Shown piece by piece: positions 12,601-24,231 of a DNA stretch of 64,000 nt (its first letter is position 1; the number at the start of each line of letters is the position of its first letter). Below the pieces are notes generated by a model. That model had not been told where the DNA came from. It worked only from the letters and a program-made list of their open reading frames with translations, and made no database searches. This stretch comes from Plectrocnemia conspersa (lineage: Eukaryota; Arthropoda; Insecta; Trichoptera; Polycentropodidae), in contig VTFK01000348.1 in the NCBI GenBank assembly GCA_009617715.1, positions 235,617-299,616 of the forward strand. Reading direction: 5' to 3'. A program made the translations under genes and the position numbers.

Positions 12601-15487
12601 CGAATTAATATATATTTGAGATTGTATTTTCAATTAAATTTATTTTACAGGAAACTACCGATGCTCCATTACTGGAAACTTTAATGAATCATTTGAAGTT
12701 ATCAAACATTGAAACTTGCCTTGTTAAACATTGTCCAAACGCTTATGGCATATCTTTAACAACCGACGATATGGTCAAAATAACTTATTCCGGAGATACC
12801 ATGCCGTGCATTAACCTCGTGAATATAGGTAATTACTGTGATGGTTTCATATCATTATTTATTGTAATTGTGACATCAATTTTAGGTAAAGACTCTGATA
12901 TATTGATTCATGAGGCAACAATGGAAGACGATTTAGCTGACGAAGCTAATAGAAAATTTCATTCGACCACTCGACAAGCTGTGGACGTCGGACAGGAAAT
13001 GAATGCCAAGTTTACCATTCTCACGCACTTCAGCCAACGTTACGCTCGAGTTCCGAGGCTTTCTCAAGAAATGGAAGAGATTATGAAATCTAAAAATGTC
13101 GGCATTGCTTTTGATAATATGGAGGTAAAAATATATATTTGCGACATTTAGAATCAACATACAAAAGTATAGACCAAAAGATGACTTTTAAAAACAGATA
13201 AATTACATTTACTTTTTCATTTTAAAAAATCATTTTCAAGTTAAAAAATAATAGGAAAACACAATTTTTTTACATTTCACTCAGTAAATAAACGTTACAT
13301 GTCTAATATTAATTATAGATACCACCATGTGTATCTTACAATGTGTTTTTATTTAATGATTTTATTTTTAGATCGCTTTCGAGAATTTAGTAATACTTCC
13401 TCATATGTACCCAGTATTGAAAAATCTATTTGCGGATCATTATGAAGATCTCGAAAATAAAGTAAGTTATTAGAGATAAGTGCTAGACTGATAAAGATTA
13501 AAATACATGTACAAATATGTAAATAAAATACCTATAACATTACTAACAAAAAACTATACGGTAATGAAGATCGTCTTGGAACATTTTATATTACAATTAA
13601 TTAGTTTGATATCATACACTTAAAATTAGGTGACATGCGCAGGCATTTATCACCATACTGAAGCATAATGCCTGAAAGTTTTTCACCTAAATTTGATAAT
13701 GTCAAAATTTTGACAGTTCTAAATCTCACACATGGTGCTGAAGCGGTCGCGGTTACGCTTCTATATTTGTAGTTATCGGCAGGTCCGGTTGACGATTTGT
13801 GATAGGACGTTTGTACAGCGAACTGTACAAACGTCCAGTGAGTGTTGCAGTGTCAGAAGTCCAGAGTCGAATGTGTAATGTGAGCCTTTTGGCACCGCCT
13901 TATAATCCCGGTCGGGTGCGCAACAGTATCCCCACTCCGCGCGTTGCTTGCGGGGGCGGGGGTGCGGTGTAGTTGTAGAACGCCGCTTAGTTCGGGTGCA
14001 CGGCTCAGCGGGACTTCACTTTCACTTATGCTGCGTCACGGACGGTCGTCTCGGGGTCCCCATAGTGCAAAACAAAATTTATATTTAAAAAAAAATCCCA
14101 CCAGGACATCGACAGATTAAATGTTTAACCTGTCTTTTGATACCTATGTCCTGGTATATTTGTTTTTTTTTATCTTATGCTATGAAAGGTCAGTCGCATT
14201 TTTTCCAATATAGTGCTGTCTCATCTACATTTAAAATTTGTTGCAGCAAGTATCTGCCACGTCTGTACGAAGCTGTAAATATATATTGTATGTCTATAAC
14301 AATAACTGCAATCATCGATGCAAATGAATTATATTTTTTTAATTATCAACTATCTATCAATCCGCATAAATCGAGCATCATAAATTTTGGCAGCTCTCAC
14401 TGGACAGTATTATTAATATTAAATGGTTCTTATTTTAACTCATACGATGAATTTAATTCAATTAAACATTAATAACAAAAATAACAACTCATGAAATCAT
14501 TATATACACTGTCCCAAATTCGCGAGGACTGATCAAAAAAAACAAATAAAAGACGTTTGTTATTCTGCAATATGATATTAATTTATTAAAAATACACCCC
14601 TTCTGAGTCAATACAGCACCGGAGACGATAATAGAAAATTTTGAAACCTTTTGTAGAAATTTTCTGGACGTGCCTTTAAGGCCTCAGTCTAACCCTTTTG
14701 GGCGTCATCGATGGTGTCAAAACATTTTCTCTTCAACGCCAACCTAATTTTTTGGAATAGCTGGAAGTCACAGGTAACCAAATTAGATGTAATTCTACAT
14801 TAGAATAAGATTATCGAATCTTTTGACATAAAAAAATATCAAAATTGTATATATTACAGGAATATGACAAGTAAGATACTTGATTTATTTAATTTTTAAT
14901 AAAAATTACAAAGTCTTATAAACTATATTTAAGTTGTAGCAGTGGAAATATTTCCATACAATTTATACAATAATGGAAATTATGATATAGATTATATATT
15001 TGCCAGTGTTACATTGTAAGTTCTCGCGTTATTAAATATAGAAGATTTAAAGTTTAACTGCTTGATTTGAGTTGAGCTGAACTCTCGTATATTCCAAGTC
15101 GGAACGAAGCATTGAAGCAACGTTCCAGCTTATACAGTCGGGAAGAGATCAGTGTCCCTACTATCCCTCGATTCTTTTAAACAATGGAACTCGAATTTTG
15201 TTTTGAAAATGTAAAAGTTGGGGAACGGTCTTTGCTATCTGATCACTTTGAGACAACATTTGACTTACTCGTTAATTGATTTCGTCAAGGAGATAATATA
15301 CATAACTAGAAATCCGCTCAAATTGTTAGTAAATTTGATGACTTGTATGAGTAATTTCAACACGACGATCATGGTTTTCATTTATAAATATATGTTGTTG
15401 TTGTTTTAGGCTGCTAAAAGGGCTGCAAAACGAGGAAGAGAAAGTCCTACAAATTCTATGAAAATGAAACTCGACCTGAAGTTGTAA
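9695..15487 (+). CDS. ELAC2: tRNase Z, long form (ELAC2)
   Basis: Endonuclease that removes 3' trailers from precursor tRNAs in nucleus and mitochondria. Sixteen exons close in phase to 802 residues (human ELAC2 is 826): 9695-9921, 9989-10175, 10256-10380, 10454-10545, 10623-10723, 10788-10953, 11021-11168, 11235-11382, 11443-11534, 11923-12135, 12204-12346, 12406-12587, 12651-12828, 12886-13124, 13372-13461, 15410-15487. The N-terminal half has the pseudo-catalytic GEGTQR motif. The C-terminal half has GTGSCIPNKTRNTS, LDCGEGTYGQ and the metal motif SHLHADHHLG, then YSGDT, LIHEATM and LTHFSQRY. The first about 40 residues are basic and hydroxylated (LTRWANSYF, SSIRFKH), fitting a mitochondrial presequence upstream of an internal Met at about 43. 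The last intron (13462-15409) is long and holds a GC-rich block. An AATAAA follows at 15524. Confidence 0.96.
13620..14070. repeat. GC-rich block in last ELAC2 intron, with a perfect hairpin
   Basis: This part of the intron is far richer in G+C and CG dinucleotides than its surroundings. At 13626-13700 a loose inverted repeat joins TTAGGTGACATGCGCAGGCATT and AATGCCTG-(N)-TCACCTAA. At 13805-13836 there is a perfect 14-bp stem with a CGAA loop (GGACGTTTGTACAG on the 5' arm). The block looks like an inserted element or an internal promoter. No open frame in it is recognisable. Confidence 0.5.
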
Positions 15488-15523
15488 ACCAAAATCATAA
15501 CAAAGCAATTGTATTTCGACTGG

Positions 15524-15560
15524 AATAAAAGATATTTTACAATTTAATACTTTATTTATT
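15524..15560. terminator. Back-to-back polyadenylation signals of ELAC2 and Rpn10
   Basis: AATAAA at 15524-15529 on the plus strand serves ELAC2, 37 bp after its stop. On the minus strand TTTATT at 15551-15556 and 15555-15560 reads AATAAA, about 85-90 bp beyond the Rpn10 stop. Cleavage 10-30 nt after each signal would make the two mature 3' ends overlap by a few tens of bases. Confidence 0.6.
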
Positions 15561-15643
15561 TCATATGAAAAAAAATAGCATGTTATAAATTCAATTTAAA
15601 GATTATATGTATATATAATAGAAGACGAATCAGGGGTGACCTT

Positions 15644-16741
15644 TCACTCCTCTTTCGGGGGCTGTTCCTTATCTTTGTCTTTTACATCCTTGTCGTCCTT
15701 CCCGTCTTTATTCTTCAAAGTGGTCACAGCCATGCGGATGGTCTCGCTCTGCGGATCCACGCCGGGTAGGTTTTCGAGGATGCTTTGAAGGAAAGCCGGA
15801 TCGTTGATGACCTCATCGTACTCTTCGGACACGTCCATGCTCTCGTCGGGCGCGTTCTCCTGCTGCATGCTCATCTGCATCGCCAACGCGATCTGTTCCT
15901 CTTCGGACAAGTCCATAGTTTCTCTGCCGAGCGAGACGGCCAGAGCCCTACCCATGGCGCCGCTCTCTCTGTCTGCGCCGCTGGTGCCGCTGCTCCCTTC
16001 CGGATTTTCGGCGGTCTGCTGCCTGCGAGATTCTTCCTCTTGACGCTGCCGCTGCTCCTCCATGGACACGCGCAGAGCGAGCGCCAGCTCGGGGTCTTCG
16101 TTAGGATCCACGCCGAACTCGAATTGAGACATCCCGGAGCCGGAGGGGCCGGCGCCTTCTCCGCCGACGATCGGACTCGATATGAGCGCCTCGGACAAGA
16201 CGACGCAGGTACCGGAAGGTACGGACACGAGATGGCTGCCTCCGGCGTTGCCGTCCTTGCCGTTGAGCGTGTTGATGAACGCTGTCAACGCGCCGTTGTT
16301 TTCCGAATCCTCTCCGAACGACACGACGTCGACGTTGACCTTCTCCTTCTTGAGACGCTTGGCCAATTTGATGAGATCCTTCTCGTCGGCGTCGATGGGC
16401 GAACCGATAAACACGACGATGCGCATCTTGTGATTCTTGCCCTGGCGATGCTTGAGCGCGAGATGAGCTATGCGTATGCCGGTGAGAAGGTGGATGGTGC
16501 CCGAGGGCTGCAGACGATGCAGCTTGGCCAGAATCCGGCCCACGTCTCCGGTGAGGGTGGCCAGGACTTCGCGGTCGGCCAGGCTGAGAAGACCGACGTT
16601 GTTCTCGGGATTCGAGCGAGCCTTAGAGTGACACACCAGATTGACGGCTTCCTGCTGCGCCTGCAGTCTCGTCGGCACAAAATCGCCGTTCCTCATATAA
16701 TCGCTGTTGTCCACGCAGATCATAGTGCTTTCGAGCACCAT
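15644..16741 (-). CDS. Rpn10: 26S proteasome regulatory subunit Rpn10/PSMD4
   Basis: Polyubiquitin receptor of the 19S proteasome particle. The 365-residue frame is uninterrupted. Residues 1-190 form the von Willebrand A domain, starting [20 protein letters not shown], that ties the lid to the base. UIM1 is at about 215-230 ([15 protein letters not shown]) and UIM2 at about 280-293 ([13 protein letters not shown]); a weaker UIM-like [11 protein letters not shown] lies at 264-274. The C-terminus is a charged K/D/E tail. Length and domain order are normal for the family. The gene has no introns and is GC-rich with C/G at most third positions, unlike its intron-rich, AT-rich neighbours; retroposition or simply strong codon selection would explain that. 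The antisense strand also stays open for about 320 codons, a by-product of this composition. Confidence 0.97.
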   Translation of the reverse strand: MVLESTMICVDNSDYMRNGDFVPTRLQAQQEAVNLVCHSKARSNPENNVGLLSLADREVLATLTGDVGRILAKLHRLQPSGTIHLLTGIRIAHLALKHRQGKNHKMRIVVFIGSPIDADEKDLIKLAKRLKKEKVNVDVVSFGEDSENNGALTAFINTLNGKDGNAGGSHLVSVPSGTCVVLSEALISSPIVGGEGAGPSGSGMSQFEFGVDPNEDPELALALRVSMEEQRQRQEEESRRQQTAENPEGSSGTSGADRESGAMGRALAVSLGRETMDLSEEEQIALAMQMSMQQENAPDESMDVSEEYDEVINDPAFLQSILENLPGVDPQSETIRMAVTTLKNKDGKDDKDVKDKDKEQPPKEE

Positions 16742-17031
16742 TTTTGATATATTTCAGTCAGCCGCTCGGAGAATATTTTGCCTGTCACTGCGGCTATGCC
16801 AGTTCAGTGTTCGCAGTGTTGCCCTACCTTACGCTGCTCAATTTCAATATTGCAATAATAACAACAATTTACATTTTAAATACGTTGTCCAATTTCTAGC
16901 CAAATATTTTTTAAAACACAGTCTTTGTGTATTACAACATTCCAGCTAGACATTTCCCTTTCTTTCATAAATTATTATTATTACGCAGATTAGATGCTGA
17001 TTTTTCAAAATATTACATGCCTAAAAAGTGA

Positions 17032-17400
17032 CTGTTTTGGTGCACTTTGTCGTCAGACGGCGTCACTAGGCCTTACTTTTTTGAAAATGATAAACTTCAG
17101 ACTGTAAAAATCAACGGTGAGAGCTATATAACCGATTACTTCTTTTGCCACGAAATCCAGGATATTGATATGGTTCACATTGATGTTTTGCGTGAAAAGT
17201 TCCCAGATCACATTATTTCACAATATGGTGACTTTAACTAGCCGCCGAAATCACACGATTTACCACCGTTGGAGCACTTAAACACCAATACCAATATTAG
17301 ATACCGCCCGGAATGTACTGAAAGATTCTAATTGATTATATTTTTAATAATTAATGAAATACGTCAAACGTTTGATAAAAATTAAAAAATCATAAGATAT
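17032..17400 (+). pseudogene. Decayed mariner/IS630-type transposase fragment
   Basis: The translation SSDGVTRPYFFENDKLQTV followed by KINGESYITDYFF and DVLREKFPDHIISQYGDFN, a stop, then PPKSHDLPPLEHLNTN resembles the catalytic part of insect mariner-like DDE transposases, where the family has GPYFF..., a stretch with the second Asp, and a P-R-S-x-D-L-T-P-L block. The segment normally holding WFQQDGAT is deleted and a stop precedes the third block, so the copy is dead. Confidence 0.7.
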
Positions 17401-18344
17401 CCTTAAGTTTGTGTGTGACGAACAGTGGATCCAACGTCAAAACGCAATAAACCAAATAAACGGAAAAATCAGTCGAAAAGATACCTTATAGAAGATTGAA
17501 TTGGTTCGATGAAAAACGTGCTGAAAAAACGAACCAAAAAAAAAATCATTGCATACGTAGTACCCAAGAAGTCTATCGAAATAAACGCATGGATAAAGAA
17601 ACGAATACACCAAAGAATATTTGATAATATTAAGTTTGATATGTTTCAGAAATTAAATGCTAATAATAAAAGCAGAGCTTTTTATTTTTTTAAGACTGGG
17701 TGTCAGGCTCTGTCCCAGTATAGGACAGGCTGGAGTGGAAAAATCTTTTGGAGGCAGCCAATGGCAAAAATAAGAGAAGAAACAGCCGTCAAAGAAAATA
17801 ATTAATAAAAAAACACTTATACTATAATTGCTGAAAGTATATAAATTACTTATATTTTCAAGTTATTTATGTGCAGGTGTTAACTTTCTCAATGACTAGT
17901 ATTGAATTTCTTATCTCTTTAAAATCAATACTAATAATATTTAAGTTTGTCTAAACTACATTTTTTTGATTAAAGTAATGTGGCAAATGACAACGTAAAA
18001 GTATATTTCAGTGCTACCACTATAAAGAAAACGGGAGTCAACGTGACTTGAATTTCATGTCGAGACACCATGCATCACGGACGCTTCTATAGAAGCGAAT
18101 AAAAAATAAGAAACATTACTTGTGAAGTTACATGTCTTACAGCAGTGGCATTTTGGCTATATGTGCTGTGGGGCTGCAGCCCTCCCAGTATAAAATTATT
18201 GTAACTTAGTTAACCTAACTTCGTCTAATTATTCGTTATTTTTGTCTAATATAATATCGCTTTTTTTATTAAATATTTAAACTTTTATTGGTGTAGCCCC
18301 TCTACTACAAATTGTTACAAACCTTTACCCTTCACGATCCTACA

Positions 18345-18744
18345 CAGGGCCGGCCCTAGGTTATTTGGCGCCCCAGGCAAAAACTAAATTTGCGCATTCC
18401 CCCCCCCCATCCCCTATTAATACTTCAATAACTCATTACATGAGCGCAAAAATATATTTCAAAGGAAAGTAATTTAATATTATATTTTACACCATACTCT
18501 TTTTTGCGATTGTGGGTATTTAAGAATTTGTAGCTTATTTTTCGTTGCGATTTTTTATGCGTGAAATAATCTAAAGAGTACGCAGTAGTGTATACAAAAA
18601 AAATAATATCAGATTATATTCTTTAACAATATTGTTTGATAATTTTAAGTGAATATTGCACCTTTTATTGGCATCACGGCGCCCCACAAGATCTAGCGCC
18701 CCAGGCGACCGCCTGTACTGCCTGCCCCTCGGGCCGGCCCTGAT
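18345..18744. mobile_element. hAT-type MITE, 400 bp, with 8-bp target duplication
   Basis: The ends are CAGGGCCGGCCCTAGG and its inverse GGGCCGGCCCTG. The flanking 8-mer ATCCTACA occurs at 18337-18344 and again at 18745-18752. An 8-bp duplication and CAG...CTG ends are hallmarks of hAT transposition. The inside is non-coding; subterminal GCGCCCCAGGC-type sequence is present on both sides. It shares most of its sequence with the copy at 24245-24632. Confidence 0.92.
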
Positions 18745-18966
18745 CCTACAGTAATATTATTAAAATGAAACTTCGTACTCGATTATTTTTATTGTATTTT
18801 TCCTATGTTCGAATATTTTATTGTTCACTATTGTATCAGTGATAGTTTGCAAGTATTATATATATAATTAAATAGAATATAATTTGCATTCGATAGATTT
18901 CGGTCTTAGGTGTGGCAACACTGTCCGTGTGTCAATCGACTAAGCCGCTCTTCATCAGCGTCAACC

Positions 18967-19525
18967 ATGGGCTTCGGAGACTATCCCAAGGAGTACAATC
19001 CGGCCGTTCACGGTCCCTACGATCCGGCCCGTTACTACGGAAAGGGTTACTAGGCTTTGATATTTTGGAACGGTGCGTTATGTAACTGTGCAAATCCTAA
19101 CCACGATGTCGTTAACTATTTTTTACAGCTGATACTCCATTCGGACAGGTGAAACTGAACGAGCTTACCTCATGGCTTCAACGCCGCAATAAGACTCCGC
19201 AAGGGATGATAGCCGCTACTAGCAGAGGTGATTATCGCCGCTACTAATATATTTATTTCCTTGTATGAAAACATACAATTAATATTACAGCATACTGGAG
19301 ATGGAGTCATAAATACGTTTTTCCAAAGAAAGCGTCGCCCGCTTCCGTCTATCAGATGGTCGGGATCGGCTGTTTCATCTTTTACGTGTTGAACTGGAAC
19401 AAGATCAGTGAGTTTCGATTCTATGTTTATTACTAGTCAGTACATGGTCATTCTTCCGATTAATCAATTTCAATTTCGTTATTATTATTATTTCAGAACA
19501 CGAGAAAGAAGCTAAATACCATTAA
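18967..19525 (+). CDS. ATPsynF: Mitochondrial ATP synthase subunit f
   Basis: Small membrane subunit of the F0 stator. Four exons (18967-19045, 19129-19227, 19291-19407, 19497-19525) give 107 residues, starting MGFGDYPKEYNPAVHGPYD and ending KHEKEAKYH, the expected family ends. The central QVKLNELTSWLQRRNKTP motif and the single membrane segment MVGIGCFIFYVLNW are present. The start follows TCAACC and is the only in-frame Met. The first donor is GTTACT rather than a GTRAGT consensus; without that splice the frame would stop after two more codons (GGT TAC TAG). A direct local repeat, AT-(A/TC)-GCCGCTACTA, sits on either side of the second donor at 19210 and 19233. AATAAAATATA at about 19650 may be the poly(A) signal. 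Confidence 0.95.
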
Positions 19526-21180
19526 ACGATTCGGCGTTAACAAAAGTTTTGCTCGCTTCGTCTCTGCTCCTAGATCGGATTGTTATAATTTAACTGTTGA
19601 TACTATATATTACGCTGCGAAACTTCTGTCAACATCTTTATATAGATAATAATAAAATATAGTAACTTACAACTATTTTTTAATTTAAGTGTTGCTAAAA
19701 AATTAAGTATAACCATTCTCCAATAGCAAATAATGAAACTTGTCAATTTACATTGTTGTTGGATTTATGCAACACAGGACACATGCACCTATATTATAAG
19801 AAATATATCAGATAAAAACAGATTCCAGTTCCATTCAAGACATTTTATTTTAAAAAATACACTTTACTTTTTACACTAATAAGATGAATGAAAGCACTGT
19901 TAATTCTTAACATTTTCTTTAAAATCAGGATGCAAGGTGCTGGTTTAAATGCAAAGAATTGAATATAAAAAGCAACTATAATTTCTTTATATCCCAAACA
20001 TAAGTATTATTGATTTACGAAATAAATACATATTTTTCTTTCCACACATTTTAAAGATTACGACACTTGCTGGGTACATTTCTGATCATAATTTTCTAAT
20101 TAAATTCGGAAATCCACTTTGAATGTAAATATTATTGTTATGAAATGGCTAACGACTATTATTCGCATTGAAAGACTTAAATTTATATCGCTATAATAAA
20201 ATCTAAAAACCATTTCTTCTCGTGCGGCTTAAGCCACAATTATGATGAACGTATGCAACAGCTCCGCATTCAAAAGACATGGTGAGTATGGAAAATAATA
20301 GGAGTAGATGTTTTCACTTTGCTAGTTTGAAGATAAGTAATACTAACAAATAAAACAAAATTAAATTAGATACGCGATTAACTTTTAATTTATCATCTGG
20401 AGCTACCTCAGGAATAAGAATCGCATGCTTGTATGTTATATCATTTGAATAATTAATTTCAATTACTGTTGGGGTCTGGCACTTCTGGCCCCTAAAGACG
20501 AGCCACTCCTGCTGTTATCGAAGCTTACAGAGAAAATATTAAAGATGTATTTTGTTATAAAATATTGAAGATGATTGCAGAACAAACAGACTGGAATAAA
20601 AATACAGTTCATATAATTTCGACAGATGTTTGGCATGTGTGAAAAACTGTTAAAACAAAAAACAATTATTAGCTTAGAATAATCGTATTTGAGTCAAAAG
20701 TGGCCTACGGACCAATGGAAACGAACTATATACCACTTAAAAGAAGTAATCAAAACTTAAGTTTTTTGTTTTGATCCCATCAAAATATTACCTACAGAAA
20801 TGAAAATATTCAAACTTAGACATTACATAACATAACGTTTATTCTGTCGCAAGTTGCAAGTAGTGACGTGCGTCTGTGCAGTCTTTCATCGTTTATCGTG
20901 AATTATTGTGGGCTTTTATACATTTTTCGACTACCTACCTATTAATAACTTAAGATTTGACGTTACACCGTTTCCATTGCCCTCACGGCACATAAAATAA
21001 AATTTGTAAAAATAATAATCGTTTTATTTATTTACCTACCCGTATCAATCCATATATCTTATGATAAAAAGAAATATGATTTTCTCAAAATCCTCAGTGT
21101 ATAATTTGATGCGCCTTTCTATGAATATAGAGCTATGGTCCCCCGAAAAAATTGCATACTCTCATCGCCCAGTCTCCTTA

Positions 21181-21659
21181 AAGGCCTATCCAAACAGAGA
21201 GTGAAGTGAAGGCGTTTTTATTTTGTAATACACCGAGTCCTTCGAGTCTCGTCACACAGAAAGCGATCGCAAAGCGTTCCGAGGCGTTTTCGCGGCGAAG
21301 CGTGCCAGTTGTGATTGTTTACAAACTATTCGTTAGACATACGAAAATAAGTGTAAAATCGGTCTTCATAAGATTCAATTATGGAGCCTATGATACTCTC
21401 CATAGTCTTCCCGGGTTTTATTTATGTCGTGTACCCAAATCCTTTGCCCTTTTTCTTAATTTTTAATAATAAAACAGTCAAAAATAAAATATAGTCACGC
21501 CTTCGCTTCGCTATGTTTACGCCTTCGCTTCGCTATGACGCCGCGAAAACGCCTCGGAACGCTTCGCGTTCTGTGTGACGAGACTCGAAGGACTCGGTGT
21601 ATTACAAAATAAAAACGCCTCGCCACGCCTTCGCTTCGCTCTCTGTTTGGATAGGCCTT
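21181..21659. repeat. Foldback element with about 120-bp arms
   Basis: AAGGCCTATCCAAACAGAGAG at 21181 is inverted at the right end (CTCTCTGTTTGGATAGGCCTT, to 21659). The arms match for about 120 bp, including a CACCGAGTCCTTCGAGTCTC block and a GCGTTTTCGCGGCG block at the inner ends. The bases TA flank both ends, consistent with a Tc1/mariner-type TA duplication. Short direct repeats of CGCCTTCGCTTCGCTATG lie at 21497 and 21518. The open frames inside are only the arms translated. Confidence 0.7.
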
Positions 21660-21774
21660 TATTGAATAAAATAATAGACGAATCATGAGCGTTTGCAGGT
21701 TTAGGGTAGAAAATAAAATCTTTTTTTCGTTGTCGCAGATTTGTGCATGTGAAGTTTTTAATGGCCCTCAAGAA

Positions 21775-22010
21775 AGCTAGAACAAGAAAAGGCTGTGGCC
21801 ATTATGGAAATTTTTGTTTCAAATCCATCTCGCGGAATTACCGTGAAAGCTAAAAAAATAAAAAAAGGTTGTCATGGAAATATTTGTTGAAAAACTATCT
21901 TGGTAGTTTTTAACAAAGACAAATTCCTGAGAGCTATAAAAAAAATCGTCATGGAAAATTTTGTTTAAATACCATCTCAGGGTTTTTGTTTGAGGAGAAT
22001 AAATTGAATT
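21775..22010. repeat. Diverged tandem repeat, about 80-bp period
   Basis: Three copies follow one another of the pattern GAAAGCTA..., a G/C-T-CATGGAAAT block, TTTTGTTT and ACCATCTC. A related pair lies at 52190-52285 (GGAGCTAAAAAATGGTCATT and neighbours), so it is a dispersed family. No coding potential is seen. Confidence 0.5.
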
Positions 22011-22546
22011 GCTGCAGGAGCAAAATCGAGGAATCGAGAAGATAGCAATACCAAGGTAAATATAAGCAAATAACACATCGAGCGACCGCCCGTATAGCCC
22101 ACCCCTCGGAATGGCCTTATTTAGCATAAATTACCACAATATAAAAACTCAACCTTTAGACTTGAAGACATACGCCTAAAAATATTTCTAATGGCCTTGT
22201 ATACCATATGGTACTGTTGTGCGAACGGCCATCTGAAAAATATTGCTATTGGCTCTCAATTGTCATTTTCTCCCATTTGTCTAAGGACTGGCACATATAA
22301 AGACGAATGTGTTTATTTCTAAAATCCCGTCAATTCCTAACAATTTGTCTTTTTACTTGAAGCAGTTTTAATTCTCAATTTGTCATTACATAGGAAAAAC
22401 AACAAATCAAATATGGTCAAAATTTGTTATTGTTATTTTTGTGTTACCATGGAACAGGTGGTACTGATACAGCGATGGAATAATAAGACTATCTACATTA
22501 GTCAATATAAAAAGAAATTTTATTATATATAAAATAAATTAAAACT

Positions 22547-23776
22547 TTACAATTGTAAGCTTCTGATCTTCAATTTATAGCAAGTGTCTTCGGCTTTTTG
22601 AAGACTTTGCTTCAATGTTCCAATCTTCTTAAATAAGTCCTTTTGGTATCGAACACCTGAAAACATAATTTCGATTAAATAGTTAACCAAATCTTGTGTA
22701 ATTGATAATCGAGAGTTATTCTAACCGAGAACTCCAATGTGAATGTGTTGTAATAATTTGCATATTGTAAAGCACGCGTCGTAGTCTTGGGAAGATGCTT
22801 TTGAGATGCACATTCTCATGAGTTCGCCAGTGAAATCCATCACGCCCAACATGAAATCCATAGGGCGCATCGAGAAATGTGGTACCGGTGTTTCTCCATC
22901 CTAAATTTTTTTATAAATGCCATTTAAACTGAATATTTCTAAGGACTACTGTTATAATAATATGTATTGTTACATGTCGATACTTTAAAACAAGGGTGAA
23001 AAGGGCAAAAAAGAAGGACAAAAAGACAATTAACCTCAAATGAGGACGCCATGAGATGACTTTAAGAGTTAATTTTAATTGAATTCTTTGCTGATCTATA
23101 ATATATTCTCATTTTGGTGAATCTACCTTTTTAATGAAAATCAACTTCTGAAGGTCACACCATGTCACTATCTGTGCAGCGTCCGGGTCCTTCAAAAATT
23201 GCAGCAAGCAATAAGCTTCCGACATCTCTTCGAAAGCCGGCTGAAGTACTTTCGGAACGGTTACCACAGAAAGTTCACCAATTCTTAGTTCAGCAGCTGC
23301 CTTTTTTAATAAGCCTTCCGTAAGTGCTTTGATGCGGTTTTCCGCTACATCTAAGTTTGATCTTTCATCAGGTCTAAAATATCAATATATGAATAAACAG
23401 ATACTAAACGTAAGTTAGAAATAGAAAAAATTCTTACTTTAACGAATGAAGATAGAATATTATACGTTTGCTCTCTGTTGTAACGTCTCTGCTGATTCTT
23501 ACTAATCTCTCGTGTCTGTCATGACGGGCCGTCAATTCAGCAGCGTACAAACGAAACGATGCCATAATAGGAGATTCGGCAGGCATTTTGCCATTTGAAG
23601 ATTCTTCTTTTGCATCTATTGGATATAATACGTGTGAATTATAAACAGCATTATTGATTGATAAATTATTAACATAAGGTTTTTTAAATAAATACTTTTA
23701 TATACATTATTTAATGTTTAAAATATTATTATATTCGTAATAAATTTAAAAAAATACCGCTTAATTCAGCCGGCAT
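22547..23776 (-). CDS. Trax: Translin-associated factor X (Trax)
   Basis: Subunit of C3PO, the translin-Trax endoribonuclease that removes nicked passenger strands during RISC loading and trims tRNA 5' leaders. Five exons close in phase to 242 residues: 23776-23758, 23615-23438, 23373-23127, 22900-22726, 22656-22547. Diagnostic segments are RHDRHERLVRISRDVTTESK, the helix FEEMSEAYCLLQFL with its paired acidic residues, and MLGVMDFTGELMRMCI, which carries the Asp that completes the catalytic site in Trax and separates it from translin. The end, LKQSLQKAEDTCYKLKIRS, matches the family. It is shorter than human TSNAX (290), lacking the long acidic C-terminus. The first exon codes only MPAELS. 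Confidence 0.95.
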
Positions 23777-24231
23777 CTTTCAATCGGGTATTATTAAGAG
23801 CCGGCTTGACGTTTGATAAATTTTTTTAAGATTAGGTCTGAAACATTTTTTTGTTGGCCATAAACATAATTCGAAATAAAAATAAAATTGCATTATCTAA
23901 AATTAAAATAATTTTTCAAATAATAAAAATAATTCATCGTATACGCATTAAATTTTTTACTTTTAAATCGATTCAAATAGAATCTGCTATATAAATAAAT
24001 ACATACAGGTACATCTGATTCTCTTTTTGAACGGGGGATACGTTCCAGAGACTATCATGTAAAAAATGGTGATAGTTTCCATTAATGAAAAACAACTTCT
24101 AAATCACAATTTATAAATATTAGCTGTATTTAAATATTCTTAAAATGTGTTCATAAGTAACATATGACAAAATAAAGAAATTAATTTATAGGGTGAACAA
24201 AATTAATTATATTTAATATTTTAGCGACAGG

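Larger units (their letters stand above)
16742..18966. other. Intergenic between Rpn10 and ATP synthase f
   Basis: The divergent promoters of Rpn10 and ATP synthase f should lie at the two ends. Within the gap are a broken mariner-like transposase (17032-17400) and a complete hAT MITE (18345-18744). A frame at 17509-17805 has a basic, repeat-like N-terminus and a segment resembling the 3' end of a LINE product, but I cannot place it. The rest is AT-rich without visible content. Confidence 0.5.
19526..22546. other. Intergenic between ATP synthase f and Trax
   Basis: No gene is visible in about 3 kb of AT-rich DNA. It holds a foldback element (21181-21659) and a short diverged tandem repeat (21775-22010). 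The 3' ends of the two converging genes occupy its edges. Confidence 0.5.

Noticed and set aside
15785..16747. 320-codon open frame on the plus strand opposite Rpn10
   Set aside because: It is the mirror of a GC-rich real gene. Its product has no recognisable domain, while the minus strand gives a full Rpn10.
21495..21771. Frames with similar peptides around 21.2 and 21.6 kb
   Set aside because: They are produced by the two arms of the foldback element.
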